From the NCBI RefSeq assembly GCF_904426505.1, contig NZ_CAJGBN010000012.1, forward strand, positions 62,001 through 126,000: DNA of 64,000 bases, written 5' to 3'. Both the position numbers and the translations under genes were made by a program. This DNA is from Rubrivivax sp. A210. GTDB lineage: Bacteria > Pseudomonadota > Gammaproteobacteria > Burkholderiales > Burkholderiaceae_C. Shown in pieces: positions 43,237-51,939 of this stretch. The notes below the pieces were generated by a model. It was not told the origin of the DNA. It saw only the letters and a program-made list of their open reading frames with translations, and made no database searches. Position 1 is the first letter of the stretch, and every line of letters begins with the position of its first letter.

Positions 43237-44082
43237 TTACCTGCGCTGACAACCCGCACAGAAATAGGTCGAGCGTTGCGCCTGCACGCGGCGTTGCACG
43301 GTGCCCCCGCAGCGCAAACAGGGCAGGCCCGCGCGGCCATAGACCGCGGCCACGGCCTGGAAGGTGCCGGCCGCACCATGCACATCGCTGAAGTCGCGCA
43401 ACGTCGAACCGCCCAGTTCCAGCGCGCGTGCCAGGGTGGCGCGCAGCGCCGCCAGCAGGCGCGCAGCACGCGGCCGGCTGATGCGGTCGGCGCGCAGGGC
43501 CGGGTGGATGGCGGCGGCATGCAAGGCCTCGCAGGCGTAGATGTTGCCGGCGCCGACGACGACCTCGCCCGCCAGCAACACGGCCTTGATCGGCGCGCTG
43601 CGCAGCTGCAGCGCAGCGTGAAAACCCGCATCGGTGAGCGCGGCGTCGAAGGGCTCGGGGCCCAGCCGCGCCAGCAGGGTGGCCGCAGGCGGCACATCGA
43701 GGGCGGCCGACCACAGCACGGCACCGAAGCGCCGCGGGTCGTTCAGGCGCAGCGTGCCGCGGTCGGTGACAAGATCGAAATGGTCGTGCGGCCCGGGCGG
43801 CGGCGGCGCGTCCAGCAGCGCCAGCGAGCCCGACATGCCCAGGTGCAGCAGCAGCCCGCCATCGCTGGCCGCGTCGGCATGCAGGAGCGGCAGCCACAGG
43901 TACTTGCCGCGCCGCGCGACCTCACCCACGACCGCGCCCACCGCCGCGCCAGCAAGGGCCTGCGGCTCGCGTCCCAGCGGCCAGCGCAGCGGCTTGCCCA
44001 GGCGCAGCGCCAGCACCTTCGCGCCCAGCAGGGGCCCGGCGATGCCCCTGCGCGTGACCTCGACTTCGGGGAGTTCGGGCAT
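43237..44082 (-). CDS. mutM: Formamidopyrimidine-DNA glycosylase
   Basis: A 281-residue Fpg/MutM enzyme excising 8-oxoguanine. The catalytic N-terminus PELPEVEV is intact after Met removal (Pro2, Glu3). The helix-two-turn-helix region (VVVGAGNIYACEALHAA) and the C-terminal zinc finger (CLRCGGTVQRRV, FCAGCQR) are present. It is the first gene of mutM-dynamin-mutY on this strand. Confidence 0.95.
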   Translation of the reverse strand: MPELPEVEVTRRGIAGPLLGAKVLALRLGKPLRWPLGREPQALAGAAVGAVVGEVARRGKYLWLPLLHADAASDGGLLLHLGMSGSLALLDAPPPPGPHDHFDLVTDRGTLRLNDPRRFGAVLWSAALDVPPAATLLARLGPEPFDAALTDAGFHAALQLRSAPIKAVLLAGEVVVGAGNIYACEALHAAAIHPALRADRISRPRAARLLAALRATLARALELGGSTLRDFSDVHGAAGTFQAVAAVYGRAGLPCLRCGGTVQRRVQAQRSTYFCAGCQRR

Positions 44083-44088
44083 GAGGCC

Positions 44089-44094
44089 ATTATG
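44089..44094 (-). promoter_or_regulatory. Candidate -10 for near-leaderless mutM mRNA
   Basis: CATAAT on the minus strand ends six bases before the mutM ATG, leaving no room for a ribosome site. The region (44083-44126) is shared with the divergent TPR gene. Confidence 0.35.
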
Positions 44095-44126
44095 TGAGAA
44101 TGCCTTTTCATCCCAGGGGAGCCTTG

Positions 44127-45935
44127 ATGTCCCAACGCCGCTGCTGGCGCTTTGCGCTGGCCTTCTTGACCGCGGCGCCCGCCCTGCTCGCGCTGCCCGC
44201 GGCGCAGGCCCAGCGCGTCGGCGCCCCTGCCAAGCCCGACGCCGCGGCGCCCGCTGCCAATTCGGTCCTCAACGACCAGTTGCTCTACCAGATGCTGGTG
44301 GGCGAGATGTCGCTCAACCAGGGCGACGCCGCCACGGCCTACGAATGGCTGCTCGACGCCGCGCGCCGCTCGCGCGACGACGGCCTGTACCGCCGCGTCG
44401 TCGACATTGCGCTGCAGGCGCGTGCCGGCGAACAGGCGCTCAATGCCACCAAGGCCTGGCGCCAGATGCTGCCGGCCTCGGTGGACGCGGTGCGCATGCA
44501 GGTGCAGGTGTTGCTGCTGCTCAACCGCGCCGACGCCCTGCCCGAGCCGCTGAAGGCGCTGCTCGCCATCACGTCGGCCGCCGAGCGCCCCGGCCTCATT
44601 GGCGCCCTGCCCCGCTTCCTGCAGCGCAGCAGTGATCCGGCCCAGATCGCGCGCCTGCTCGAGGCTGCGTTCGAACCCTATCGTGCCGCGCCCGAGACCC
44701 GTGTCGCCGTGCGCCTGTCCCTGGGCCGCGCCTGGCTCGAAGCGCGCGACCCGGCACGCGCACTCGAACTGGCGCGCGAGGCGCAGTCGCTGGACCCGGC
44801 CGCCCCCGGCGTCGCGCTGCTGGCACTGGAACTGGTGCGCGAGCGCCCCCAGGCCGAAGCCCTGGCGCTCGACTACCTGGCTCGCGACGACGCCGAGCCA
44901 GCGCTGCGCATGGCCTATGTGCGCCTGCTCACCAGCGCCCAGCGCTATGCCGATGCGGCGGCCCAGTTGCAAGTGGCCACCCGCCGCCAACCCGAAGTGG
45001 CCGCTCCCTACCTGTCGCTGGGCGCCATCCACCTCGAACTCAAGCAGTTCAAGGAGGGCGAGGCGGCGCTGCTGCGCTACCTCGACCTGGCCCAGCGCCA
45101 GCCGGCAGCCGAAACTCCGTCAGCCGCCGAGGGCGATGACGATGACGACGGCGCTCACCGCCCCGAGAACGGCGCCGTGCAGGCATGGCTGATGTTGTCG
45201 CAGGCGGCACAGGACCGCGGCGACTACAAGGCAGCCGAATCCTGGCTGGCCAAGGTCGACGACCCGCAGCGCGCGCTCGAGGTGCAGAGCCGGCGTGCCT
45301 CCATCCTGGCGCGCCAGGGCAAGCTTGCGCAGGCGCGCGAGCTGATCCAGCGCGTGCCCGAGCGGCGCGGCGACGACGCCCGCGCCAAGCTGGTGGCCGA
45401 AGCCGCGGTGCTGCGCGATGTCAAGCGCTGGCGCGAGGCCTACGACGTGCTGGCCAGCGCCTCGCAGCGCTTCATCGACGACGCCGACCTCATCTACGAG
45501 CAGGCCATGATGGCCGAGAAGCTCGAGAAGCTCGACGACATGGAGCGCCTGCTGCGCCGCGTCATCGCCATCAAGCCCGACAACGCCCACGCCCACAATG
45601 CGCTGGGCTACTCGCTGGCCGACCGCCGGCAGCGCCTGCCCGAGGCGCGTGAGCTGGTGCAGCGCGCGCTCGAGCTGGCGCCCGGCGACCCCTTCATCAC
45701 CGACAGCCTGGGCTGGGTCGAGTTCCGCCTCGGCAACCACGCCGAAGCCGTGCGCCTGCTGCGCTCGGCCTACAAGGCGCGGCCCGACACCGAGATCGCG
45801 GCCCACCTGGGCGAGGTGCTGTGGGCCACAGGCGAACGCGAGGAAGCGCGCCGCGTCTGGCGCGAGGCCAACAGCCGCGACGCCACCAACGACGTGCTGC
45901 GCGAGACCCTGGCCCGCCTGCACGTCGACCTGTGA
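44127..45935 (+). CDS. Exported tetratricopeptide repeat protein
   Basis: A 602-residue protein with a signal peptide (FALAFLTAAPALLALPAAQA). TPR-like helical repeats cover most of the mature part, clearest near residues 90-110 and 450-570 (HAHNALGYSLADRRQRLPEARELVQRALELAPGDPFI). An acidic Asp/Glu stretch (EGDDDDDG) interrupts near 340. The gene precedes lolB and overlaps its GTG start; this order is widespread in betaproteobacteria. A role in envelope assembly is suggested by context only. Confidence 0.88.
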   Translation: MSQRRCWRFALAFLTAAPALLALPAAQAQRVGAPAKPDAAAPAANSVLNDQLLYQMLVGEMSLNQGDAATAYEWLLDAARRSRDDGLYRRVVDIALQARAGEQALNATKAWRQMLPASVDAVRMQVQVLLLLNRADALPEPLKALLAITSAAERPGLIGALPRFLQRSSDPAQIARLLEAAFEPYRAAPETRVAVRLSLGRAWLEARDPARALELAREAQSLDPAAPGVALLALELVRERPQAEALALDYLARDDAEPALRMAYVRLLTSAQRYADAAAQLQVATRRQPEVAAPYLSLGAIHLELKQFKEGEAALLRYLDLAQRQPAAETPSAAEGDDDDDGAHRPENGAVQAWLMLSQAAQDRGDYKAAESWLAKVDDPQRALEVQSRRASILARQGKLAQARELIQRVPERRGDDARAKLVAEAAVLRDVKRWREAYDVLASASQRFIDDADLIYEQAMMAEKLEKLDDMERLLRRVIAIKPDNAHAHNALGYSLADRRQRLPEARELVQRALELAPGDPFITDSLGWVEFRLGNHAEAVRLLRSAYKARPDTEIAAHLGEVLWATGEREEARRVWREANSRDATNDVLRETLARLHVDL

Positions 45936-46456
45936 TCGGCCGCAGCGGCGCGCCGCTCATCACGGCGGCTCTGCTCGCGGCCTGCGCCAGCACGCCCCCC
46001 ACCCCGCAGCCGGGCTGGACCAGCGGCCGCATGAGCGTGCGCATCGAGGCCAGCGAGGATGCCGGCCCGCGCAGCGTCGGCAGTGCCTTCGAGTTGCGCG
46101 GCGGCGCCAGCAGCGGCGAGTTGCGCCTGTCCACCCCGCTGGGCACGCGCATGGCCACGGCGCGCTGGGCGCCGGGCGAGGCGCTGCTCACCACCAGCGA
46201 CGGCGAGCGCCGCTTCGCCAGCCTGGAAGTGCTGTCGCGCGAGGCCCTCGGCGAGGCCCTGCCACTGGCCGCCCTGGCCGACTGGCTGGCCGGCCGGCCC
46301 TGGCCCGACGCGCCGCACCGTGCCGTGGATGCGGGCTTTGAACAACTGGGCTGGCGCGTCAGCCTGGCGCGCCTTGCCGAAGGCTGGATCGAGGCCCGCC
46401 GCGAAGCGGCGCCGGCGGTGGTGGTGCGCGTCAAGCTCGATCCCCGGGAGCCCTGA
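45932..46456 (+). CDS. lolB: Outer membrane lipoprotein receptor LolB
   Basis: A 174-residue lipoprotein from GTG 45932, which overlaps the TPR gene stop (GTGA). The lipobox LAAC gives a lipidated Cys18. The mature domain fits LolB: GWTSGRMSVRIEA, SGELRLSTPLGTRMATARW, and PLAALADWLAGRPWP. LolB receives lipoproteins from LolA and inserts them in the outer membrane. Followed by ispE after four bases, the standard order. Confidence 0.9.
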   Translation: MIGRSGAPLITAALLAACASTPPTPQPGWTSGRMSVRIEASEDAGPRSVGSAFELRGGASSGELRLSTPLGTRMATARWAPGEALLTTSDGERRFASLEVLSREALGEALPLAALADWLAGRPWPDAPHRAVDAGFEQLGWRVSLARLAEGWIEARREAAPAVVVRVKLDPREP

Positions 46457-46460
46457 AGCC

Positions 46461-47378
46461 ATGGCCTTGCGCACCCTCTACGATGTGCCGGCACCGGCCA
46501 AGCTCAACCTCTTCCTGCACGTCATCGGGCGCCGCGCCGATGGCTACCATCTGCTGCAGTCGCCCTTTGTGCTCATAGACTGGGCCGACACCCTGCACTT
46601 CGAGCGCCGCGACGACGGCCTTCTCGCCCGCCACGACCTGGGCGACCCGTTGCCGCAGGAAGACTTGTGCCTGCGCGCCGCACGCGCGTTGCAGGCCATC
46701 AGCGGCAGCACGCTGGGCGCCGACATCTCGATTGCCAAGTGCGTGCCCGCCGGGGCCGGCATGGGCGGCGGCAGCTCCGACGCGGCGACCACGCTGCTGG
46801 CGCTGAACCGCCTCTGGGGCCTGGGCCTGCCGCGCCAGCGCCTGGCCGAGATCGGCCTGACCCTGGGCGCCGACGTGCCCTTCTTCATAGCCGGCCACAA
46901 CGCCTTCGTCGAAGGCATCGGCGAGCGCCTGACCCCGCTTGCGTTGCCGCAGCGCGACTACGCCGTCGTCAAGCCGGCCGCTTCGCTGCCCACCGCAGAA
47001 ATTTTCAGCCACCCCATGCTGCGGCGCGACACCGAACCCGCTATACTCTTGGGCTCACTCGACGACGCAGGAATTTCGGTTCTGCCCGCGGAGTGGGATG
47101 CAGGAGAAGGTGGCGCGTTTTTTGGCCGCAACGACCTGCAACCCCCCGCCGAAGACCGATGTCCCGAGGTGGCGCAAGCCGCGCAATGGTTGGAGTCTCG
47201 ATACGGCAACAGCCGCATGACAGGCTCGGGCAGCGCGGTCTTCGCAAGCGTTGTCGAGAGAAACGGCATGTCCGGCCCGCCCAGGGCGACATTTCCGGCG
47301 GGCGAGTTGCCGCCGGGTTGGGTGGGAAGGTTGTGTCGCAGCCTGCCGCTGCATCCGCTGTTCGGATGGGCGGGCTGA
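46461..47378 (+). CDS. ispE: 4-diphosphocytidyl-2-C-methyl-D-erythritol kinase
   Basis: A 305-residue GHMP kinase of the MEP isoprenoid pathway. Motifs: [21 protein letters not shown], the ATP loop [21 protein letters not shown], and [10 protein letters not shown]. Compared with my memory of betaproteobacterial IspE, residues about 195-220 ([20 protein letters not shown] region) look like an insertion before FGRNDLQP. The DNA there is AT-richer and contains TATACT at 47042-47047, a possible internal promoter for the downstream tRNA-Gln/prs. Confidence 0.93.
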   Translation: MALRTLYDVPAPAKLNLFLHVIGRRADGYHLLQSPFVLIDWADTLHFERRDDGLLARHDLGDPLPQEDLCLRAARALQAISGSTLGADISIAKCVPAGAGMGGGSSDAATTLLALNRLWGLGLPRQRLAEIGLTLGADVPFFIAGHNAFVEGIGERLTPLALPQRDYAVVKPAASLPTAEIFSHPMLRRDTEPAILLGSLDDAGISVLPAEWDAGEGGAFFGRNDLQPPAEDRCPEVAQAAQWLESRYGNSRMTGSGSAVFASVVERNGMSGPPRATFPAGELPPGWVGRLCRSLPLHPLFGWAG

Positions 47379-47417
47379 AACGGTTTTTGGGCAGTGGCCT
47401 CGTGCCACGGCCTGTGT

Positions 47418-47494
47418 AGGGGAGTCGCCAAGTTGGTCAAGGCATCGGATTTTGATTCCGACATGCGAGGGTTCGAGTCCTTCCTCCCCTGCCA
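47418..47494 (+). tRNA. tRNA-Gln (TTG)
   Basis: A 77-base cloverleaf with encoded CCA. Acceptor AGGGGAG pairs perfectly with CTCCCCT; the anticodon loop is TTTTGAT with anticodon TTG; T arm GAGGGTTCGAGTCCTTC carries the GTTCGAGTC core (its stem contains non-Watson-Crick pairs). It lies 39 bases after ispE and 59 before prs, the conserved ispE-tRNA-Gln-prs order in betaproteobacteria. Confidence 0.95.
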
Positions 47495-47553
47495 AACATC
47501 TTTTGACGCCGCGGTCGGCTTCTGACCCGGCGCCGCCCTCGCGGAGACACCAA

Positions 47554-48516
47554 GTGCTGTTCAACACCCTGCTGTTCACCGGCAATGCCAACCCGGTGCT
47601 GGCGCAGGAGATCGCGTCCAACCTGGGCGTCGAACTCGGCCAGGCAGCGGTTGGCCGCTTCTCCGATGGCGAGGTCACCGTCGAGCTGCGCCAGAACGTG
47701 CGCGCCCGCGATGTCTTCGTGATGCAGCCCACCTGCTCGCCGACCAACGAGAACCTGATGGAGTTGCTCATCATGGTCGATGCGCTCAAGCGTGCCAGCG
47801 CACGCCGCATCACCGCGGTGATCCCCTACTTCGGCTACGCCCGTCAAGACCGCCGGCCGCGCAGCACGCGCGTGCCCATCAGCGCCAAGGTGGTGGCCAA
47901 CCTGCTCGAGACCGTGGGCGTCGAGCGCGTGCTGACCATGGACCTGCACGCCGACCAGATCCAGGGCTTCTTCGACATCCCGGTCGACAACATCTACGCC
48001 AGCCCGGTGCTGCTGTCCGACCTCAAGAGCCGCGACTACCCCAACCTGGTGGTGATCTCGCCCGACGTCGGCGGCGTGGTGCGCGCCCGTGCGCTGGCCA
48101 AGCAGCTGGGCTGCGACCTCGCCATCATCGACAAGCGCCGCGCGGCGGCCAATGTCTCCGAGGTGATGCACGTCATCGGCGAGATCGAGGGCCGCAACTG
48201 CGTGATCATGGACGACATGATCGACACCGCCGGCACCCTGGTGAAGGCGGCCGAGGTGCTGAAGGCGCGCGGCGCACTCAGCGTGTACGCCTACTGCACC
48301 CACCCGGTGTTCTCGGGCCCTGCGGTCGAGCGCATCAAGTCATCGCAGATCGACGAGGTGGTGATCACCAACACCATCCCGCTGTCGGACGCCGCACGCG
48401 CCTGCGGCAAGATCCGCCAGCTCTCGGTGGCCTTCCTTTTCGCCGAGACCATCCGCCGCATCAGCGACGGCGAATCGGTGACCTCGCTCTTCGCCGAGCA
48501 GAACAGCAATTTCTGA
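47554..48516 (+). CDS. prs: Ribose-phosphate pyrophosphokinase
   Basis: A 320-residue PRPP synthetase supplying nucleotide, His and Trp synthesis. Motifs: [28 protein letters not shown] (ATP loop), the [17 protein letters not shown] flag, and the PRPP loop [13 protein letters not shown]. The start is GTG 47554 with GGAGA about eight bases upstream; the in-frame sequence before it is the tRNA gene. Confidence 0.95.
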   Translation: MLFNTLLFTGNANPVLAQEIASNLGVELGQAAVGRFSDGEVTVELRQNVRARDVFVMQPTCSPTNENLMELLIMVDALKRASARRITAVIPYFGYARQDRRPRSTRVPISAKVVANLLETVGVERVLTMDLHADQIQGFFDIPVDNIYASPVLLSDLKSRDYPNLVVISPDVGGVVRARALAKQLGCDLAIIDKRRAAANVSEVMHVIGEIEGRNCVIMDDMIDTAGTLVKAAEVLKARGALSVYAYCTHPVFSGPAVERIKSSQIDEVVITNTIPLSDAARACGKIRQLSVAFLFAETIRRISDGESVTSLFAEQNSNF

Positions 48517-48552
48517 ATCGGGCGAGGCTCCCCACGGAGTCCTTGTCCTTCC

Positions 48553-48572
48553 TGCGGGCCCGTCCCGCATTT
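48553..48572 (+). terminator. Short hairpin with TTT between prs and rplY
   Basis: TGCGGG (48553-48558) pairs with CCCGCA (48564-48569), followed by TTTCC. It could be a weak terminator or attenuator before the rplY message. Confidence 0.4.
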
Positions 48573-48615
48573 CCCGGGCAGCCTGGTCGCGGGCGCCCCA
48601 ACTGTTGGAGCACAC

Positions 48616-49266
48616 ATGAAATTCACCGCTTACGAGCGTACGCTGCAGGGGACCGGAGCGAGCCGCCGCCTGCGCAACGCCGCCAAGGTGCCGGGCATCG
48701 TCTACGGCGCGGGCACGCCTTCGATGATCGAGCTCGATCACAACGCGCTCTTCTTCGCGCTCAAGAAGGAAGCCTTCCACTCGTCCATCCTCGAGATGGA
48801 ACTGGCCGGCAAGACCGAGAAGGTACTGCTGCGCGACTTCCAGATGCACGCCTGGAAGCCGGTGGTGATGCACGTCGACTTCCAGCGCATCGACGAGACC
48901 ACCAAGCTGCGCAAGAAGGTGCCGCTGCACTTCTCGGGTGAAGATCTGTCGCCGGCCGTCAAGACCGACCACTGCCTGGTCAGCCATGTGCGCACCGACC
49001 TCGAGATCGAATGCCTGGCCTCGCAGCTGCCCGAGTTCGTGACCATCGACCTATCGGGCCTGGTCAAGAACCAGAGCCTGCACGCCAGCGACCTGAAGCT
49101 GCCCGAGGGCATCAAGGCCGTCAAGCACGGCACGCTGAACCCGGTGATCGTCGCCGTCACCGTGCCCAAGATCGAGGAAGAGGCCGCACCCGCCGTGGTG
49201 GTGACCGCACCTGAGAAGGGCAAGGGCGCGAAGCCCAAGAAGAACGAGAAGCAGAACCAGAAGTAA
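48616..49266 (+). CDS. rplY: 50S ribosomal protein L25/general stress protein Ctc
   Basis: A 216-residue long-form L25 (TL5/Ctc type). The N-terminal 5S rRNA-binding domain ([44 protein letters not shown]) is followed by the C-terminal beta domain, and the tail is Lys-rich ([15 protein letters not shown]). A GGAG ribosome site precedes ATG 48616. Expected position: after prs. Confidence 0.95.
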   Translation: MKFTAYERTLQGTGASRRLRNAAKVPGIVYGAGTPSMIELDHNALFFALKKEAFHSSILEMELAGKTEKVLLRDFQMHAWKPVVMHVDFQRIDETTKLRKKVPLHFSGEDLSPAVKTDHCLVSHVRTDLEIECLASQLPEFVTIDLSGLVKNQSLHASDLKLPEGIKAVKHGTLNPVIVAVTVPKIEEEAAPAVVVTAPEKGKGAKPKKNEKQNQK

Positions 49267-49273
49267 GCCGGCC

Positions 49274-49343
49274 GGGCGGCCTGTCCGCCCGCCTTGCACC
49301 TTCTCGATCAGGCCGGCCGGGGCTCAGCCCTCGCCGGCCTTTT
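49274..49343 (+). terminator. Terminator of rplY overlapping the 3' end of mxaL
   Basis: Two hairpins. The first pairs 49274-49279 with 49285-49290. The second pairs 49311-49317 with 49333-49339, with a nested stem (GGGGCT/AGCCCT) in its loop and TTTT at 49340-49343, so it is a good intrinsic terminator for plus-strand transcription. It lies inside the last codons of the convergent mxaL gene. Confidence 0.65.
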
Positions 49344-50345
49344 CCATGGCCGCCAGGGCCATCGCAGCCGGCGCCAGCGCTTGCCGCCACGGTAGCGGGT
49401 CAGCAGCAGCACCAGGGCCAGCAAGCCCAGCGCGACGCGGACATCGGCGCGCGCAGGCACGGGGCGGGCCAGGGCCGGGGCGGTGAGCGCGGCCACCAGT
49501 GCCTCGGTCGTGGCCAGGCGCTGGAAGCCCAGGCCCTGCTCGCCGGCCAGCAGGCGCAGATAGGGTTCGCGCAGGCCCGACAAGTGCTCCGTTCCCGGCG
49601 TGGCCCCGAGCGCGCTCGCGGAAGTGCCACCGCCGCCCTCGTCCACCATGCGCTCGCCGCCCACGCTGGCGCCGCGCCCCTGGCTGCGCGGGTCGGTCTG
49701 GGCCACGTCGTCGCCGCGCCAATAGCCCAGCGGCCGGCCCTGGGGATCGGTCTTGGGGATGGGCGAGGGCTTGATCTCGCCCACGCCCAGGATGAAGCCG
49801 CGCGCCTCGCCCGGCTTGTCGTCGAAGGCCGGGCGATGACGGCGGTTGAGCGGCGGCGACTCGTGGCCGTCGGTGATGAAGACCAGGGCCGGCTGGCGCG
49901 GCAGCTGCTTGGCGACGACGAGGGCGCTGTGCAGGCCCTTGGCGATTTCGCTGCCGCCCACCCAGGCCATGCGGCCGTCGATGCCGTCCAGGGTGGTGCG
50001 CAGCTCGCCCAGGTGGGTGCAGACCTCCACCGGCGCCAGCAGCAGGAAGCTGCGGTATTCGGTGAACACGGCCCAGCCCAGCTTCGAACCGCAAGGCAGG
50101 CCCAGCAGGGCCAGGCGCAGGTGGTGCTTGGCCGCGGCCAGGCGGGACGCGGGCCGGCCGTCGAGCTGCTGGTCGGCCACGTTCATGCTCTGCGTGATGT
50201 CGAGCACGACCACATGCTCGAACAAGTCGCGTTGCAGCGGCACCTCGGGCCGCAAGAAGCTGGCGGCCAGGGCCAGGGCGGCGCCGACGAGCAGGCCGCG
50301 CTCGCCGCGCAGGGCGGCCAGGGCCGGGGCGAGCTTGCGCTTCAA
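49308..50345 (-). CDS. mxaL: MxaL-like von Willebrand factor A membrane protein
   Basis: A 345-residue protein whose TTG start overlaps the mxaK stop (TTGA). It has an N-terminal hydrophobic stretch (LLVGAALALAASFL), a VWA domain with a MIDAS-like DITQSMN motif (Thr for the first Ser), FITDGHESPP, and a C-terminal membrane helix (VALGLLALVLLLTRY). In the MxaFI methanol dehydrogenase system mxaACKL are needed for metal insertion. Gene order R-S-A-C-K-L supports the name. With no MxaFI here, the natural client is the adjacent XoxF. Confidence 0.82.
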   Translation of the reverse strand: MKRKLAPALAALRGERGLLVGAALALAASFLRPEVPLQRDLFEHVVVLDITQSMNVADQQLDGRPASRLAAAKHHLRLALLGLPCGSKLGWAVFTEYRSFLLLAPVEVCTHLGELRTTLDGIDGRMAWVGGSEIAKGLHSALVVAKQLPRQPALVFITDGHESPPLNRRHRPAFDDKPGEARGFILGVGEIKPSPIPKTDPQGRPLGYWRGDDVAQTDPRSQGRGASVGGERMVDEGGGGTSASALGATPGTEHLSGLREPYLRLLAGEQGLGFQRLATTEALVAALTAPALARPVPARADVRVALGLLALVLLLTRYRGGKRWRRLRWPWRPWKRPARAEPRPA

Positions 50346-50908
50346 GGCAGCCCCAGGGTCTGGGCGCGCATCGTCGTGGCGGCGCGTTCGGCGGCGCGAG
50401 GCTCGGCCATCGGCTCGAGGTCTTCCTCCACCGGATCGGGCTGCAGGCGCTGGGCGCGTGCGAGGTTGTAGCGGGCGTCCCAATGCTGGGGATTGAGTCG
50501 CAGCAGCTCGCGATAGCCCTCCTTGGCCAGCTCGAGCAGCGCGATGGCCTGGCCGGGCTGGGCGCTCTCGCGCAGGGCCAAGGCCTGGCGCAACAGCAGG
50601 TTGGCGCCGTTGTAGCGTGCCGCCTGGCCCAGGGCGCCCTCGTCGCCCTGCAGCGCGCGGTAGTGGTTGAGCGTGGCCTCGTCGGCGACCTGGGCGGCGC
50701 TGGCCGCGCCGTGCGCCGCGCTGGCGGCCAGGGCATGGGCGCGTGCGAAGCGCAGCTCGGGCCGCGCAGAAGAGGCATCTGGTCGGCCTTCGGCGATCTG
50801 CCGGTTCCAGCCCTGCAGCTGCCACAGCCAGGCGGCATCGACAAGCAGGGCCAGCAGCAGCAGCGCAGCCAGGGCCCAGACGGCGCGGGTGAGGCTGCGC
50901 TTGATCAA
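50342..50908 (-). CDS. mxaK: MxaK-like membrane-anchored protein
   Basis: A 188-residue protein with one N-terminal membrane helix (AVWALAALLLLALLVDAAWLW). A helical periplasmic part follows, including a TPR-like segment (QAIALLELAKEGYRELLRLNPQHWDARYNLARAQRL). Assignment to MxaK rests on size, topology and position between mxaC and mxaL, with which it overlaps at both ends. Its biochemical role is unknown even in model methylotrophs. Confidence 0.78.
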   Translation of the reverse strand: MIKRSLTRAVWALAALLLLALLVDAAWLWQLQGWNRQIAEGRPDASSARPELRFARAHALAASAAHGAASAAQVADEATLNHYRALQGDEGALGQAARYNGANLLLRQALALRESAQPGQAIALLELAKEGYRELLRLNPQHWDARYNLARAQRLQPDPVEEDLEPMAEPRAAERAATTMRAQTLGLP

Positions 50909-51939
50909 GACCTGATCTCCGCCAGTTGCGCCGCCAGCAGCAGCAGCACCGCGGCCAGCGCCACACCATAGGCCCAGGGCGCGAGATCTCGCCGCGGCAG
51001 GGTATCGAAATAGGTGATGGGCAGGTTCTCCAGCCGGTCGACATCGGCGATGGCCTTTTGCAGCGCGTCAGTGCTCTCGGCCTCGTAGGCGCGGTAGGGC
51101 ACGCCCAGCGAGCCGAAATAGCGGTGCAGGAAATACTCGGGCACGGCGTCGACATTGCTCGGCGGCTCGTCGCTGCCGGCCATCAGGCCCGGGCTGCGCG
51201 GCGAGCGGATGTAGAGCCAGTAGATCGCCACCCGCACCCGGCGCGCCAGCTCGGCGATGCGCTCGCGCGCATCGACATCGAGGGTGTCGCCGCCGTCGGA
51301 TACCAGCATCAGGATGCGCGAGCCGGTGTAGGGCCGGTCGACGAAGTAGTCCAGCGCGGCCTGCAGGGCGAACGCGATATTGGTTTCCGACAGGCCGCGG
51401 CCGATGTCGCCGGCGCTGATGGCGGCCTGTATGGCCTCGGGCTTCTGGGTGAAGCCGAGCACGCGTATCGGCAGCGTGCTGAAGGCGATCATGCCGAAGC
51501 GGTCATCCGGGCGGCGGGCGGTGAATTCCGCCAGCAGGCGCCGCGCCACCTTGCCCTTGGATTCGCGCGCCTCGGCGGCACGCAGCGTCGAGTAGTAGGC
51601 CAGCGCCTCCGGCCCCGTGCCCTTGACCGGCGGGGGGGTGCGAGAGCCGGCAAAGCTCTCGTCCATGCTGCGGCTGCGATCAAGCACCAGCACGATCTCG
51701 GCGCCGCGGCCGACGCGCTCCACCGCCACCTCGGGTCGATGCGGCCCGGCGAGGGCGATCAGCAGCGCCACCACCGCCACCACGGCCGCGGCACGCAATG
51801 CCAGGTCCAGCCCGTCGGAGAGGCGGTCGCGAGGCAGCGTCGCGGCCCAGGCGTTCGCCCGCGCCAGGCCCGGCTCGGCCCACAGCGGCCACAGCGCCAG
51901 CGGCAGCAGCAACAGCCACAGTGGCGAGTCGAAGCTCAT
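50905..51939 (-). CDS. mxaC: MxaC-like von Willebrand factor A membrane protein
   Basis: A 344-residue protein. It has an N-terminal helix (LWLLLLPLALWPLW), a second near residue 45-68, then a VWA domain with an intact MIDAS (VLVLDRSRSM), FGMIAFST and LMLVSDGGDTLD. A C-terminal helix (WAYGVALAAVLLLLAAQL) closes the protein. VWA domains paired with MoxR ATPases act in metal-cofactor enzyme maturation. ATG 51939 overlaps the mxaA stop and its end overlaps mxaK. Confidence 0.87.
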   Translation of the reverse strand: MSFDSPLWLLLLPLALWPLWAEPGLARANAWAATLPRDRLSDGLDLALRAAAVVAVVALLIALAGPHRPEVAVERVGRGAEIVLVLDRSRSMDESFAGSRTPPPVKGTGPEALAYYSTLRAAEARESKGKVARRLLAEFTARRPDDRFGMIAFSTLPIRVLGFTQKPEAIQAAISAGDIGRGLSETNIAFALQAALDYFVDRPYTGSRILMLVSDGGDTLDVDARERIAELARRVRVAIYWLYIRSPRSPGLMAGSDEPPSNVDAVPEYFLHRYFGSLGVPYRAYEAESTDALQKAIADVDRLENLPITYFDTLPRRDLAPWAYGVALAAVLLLLAAQLAEIRS

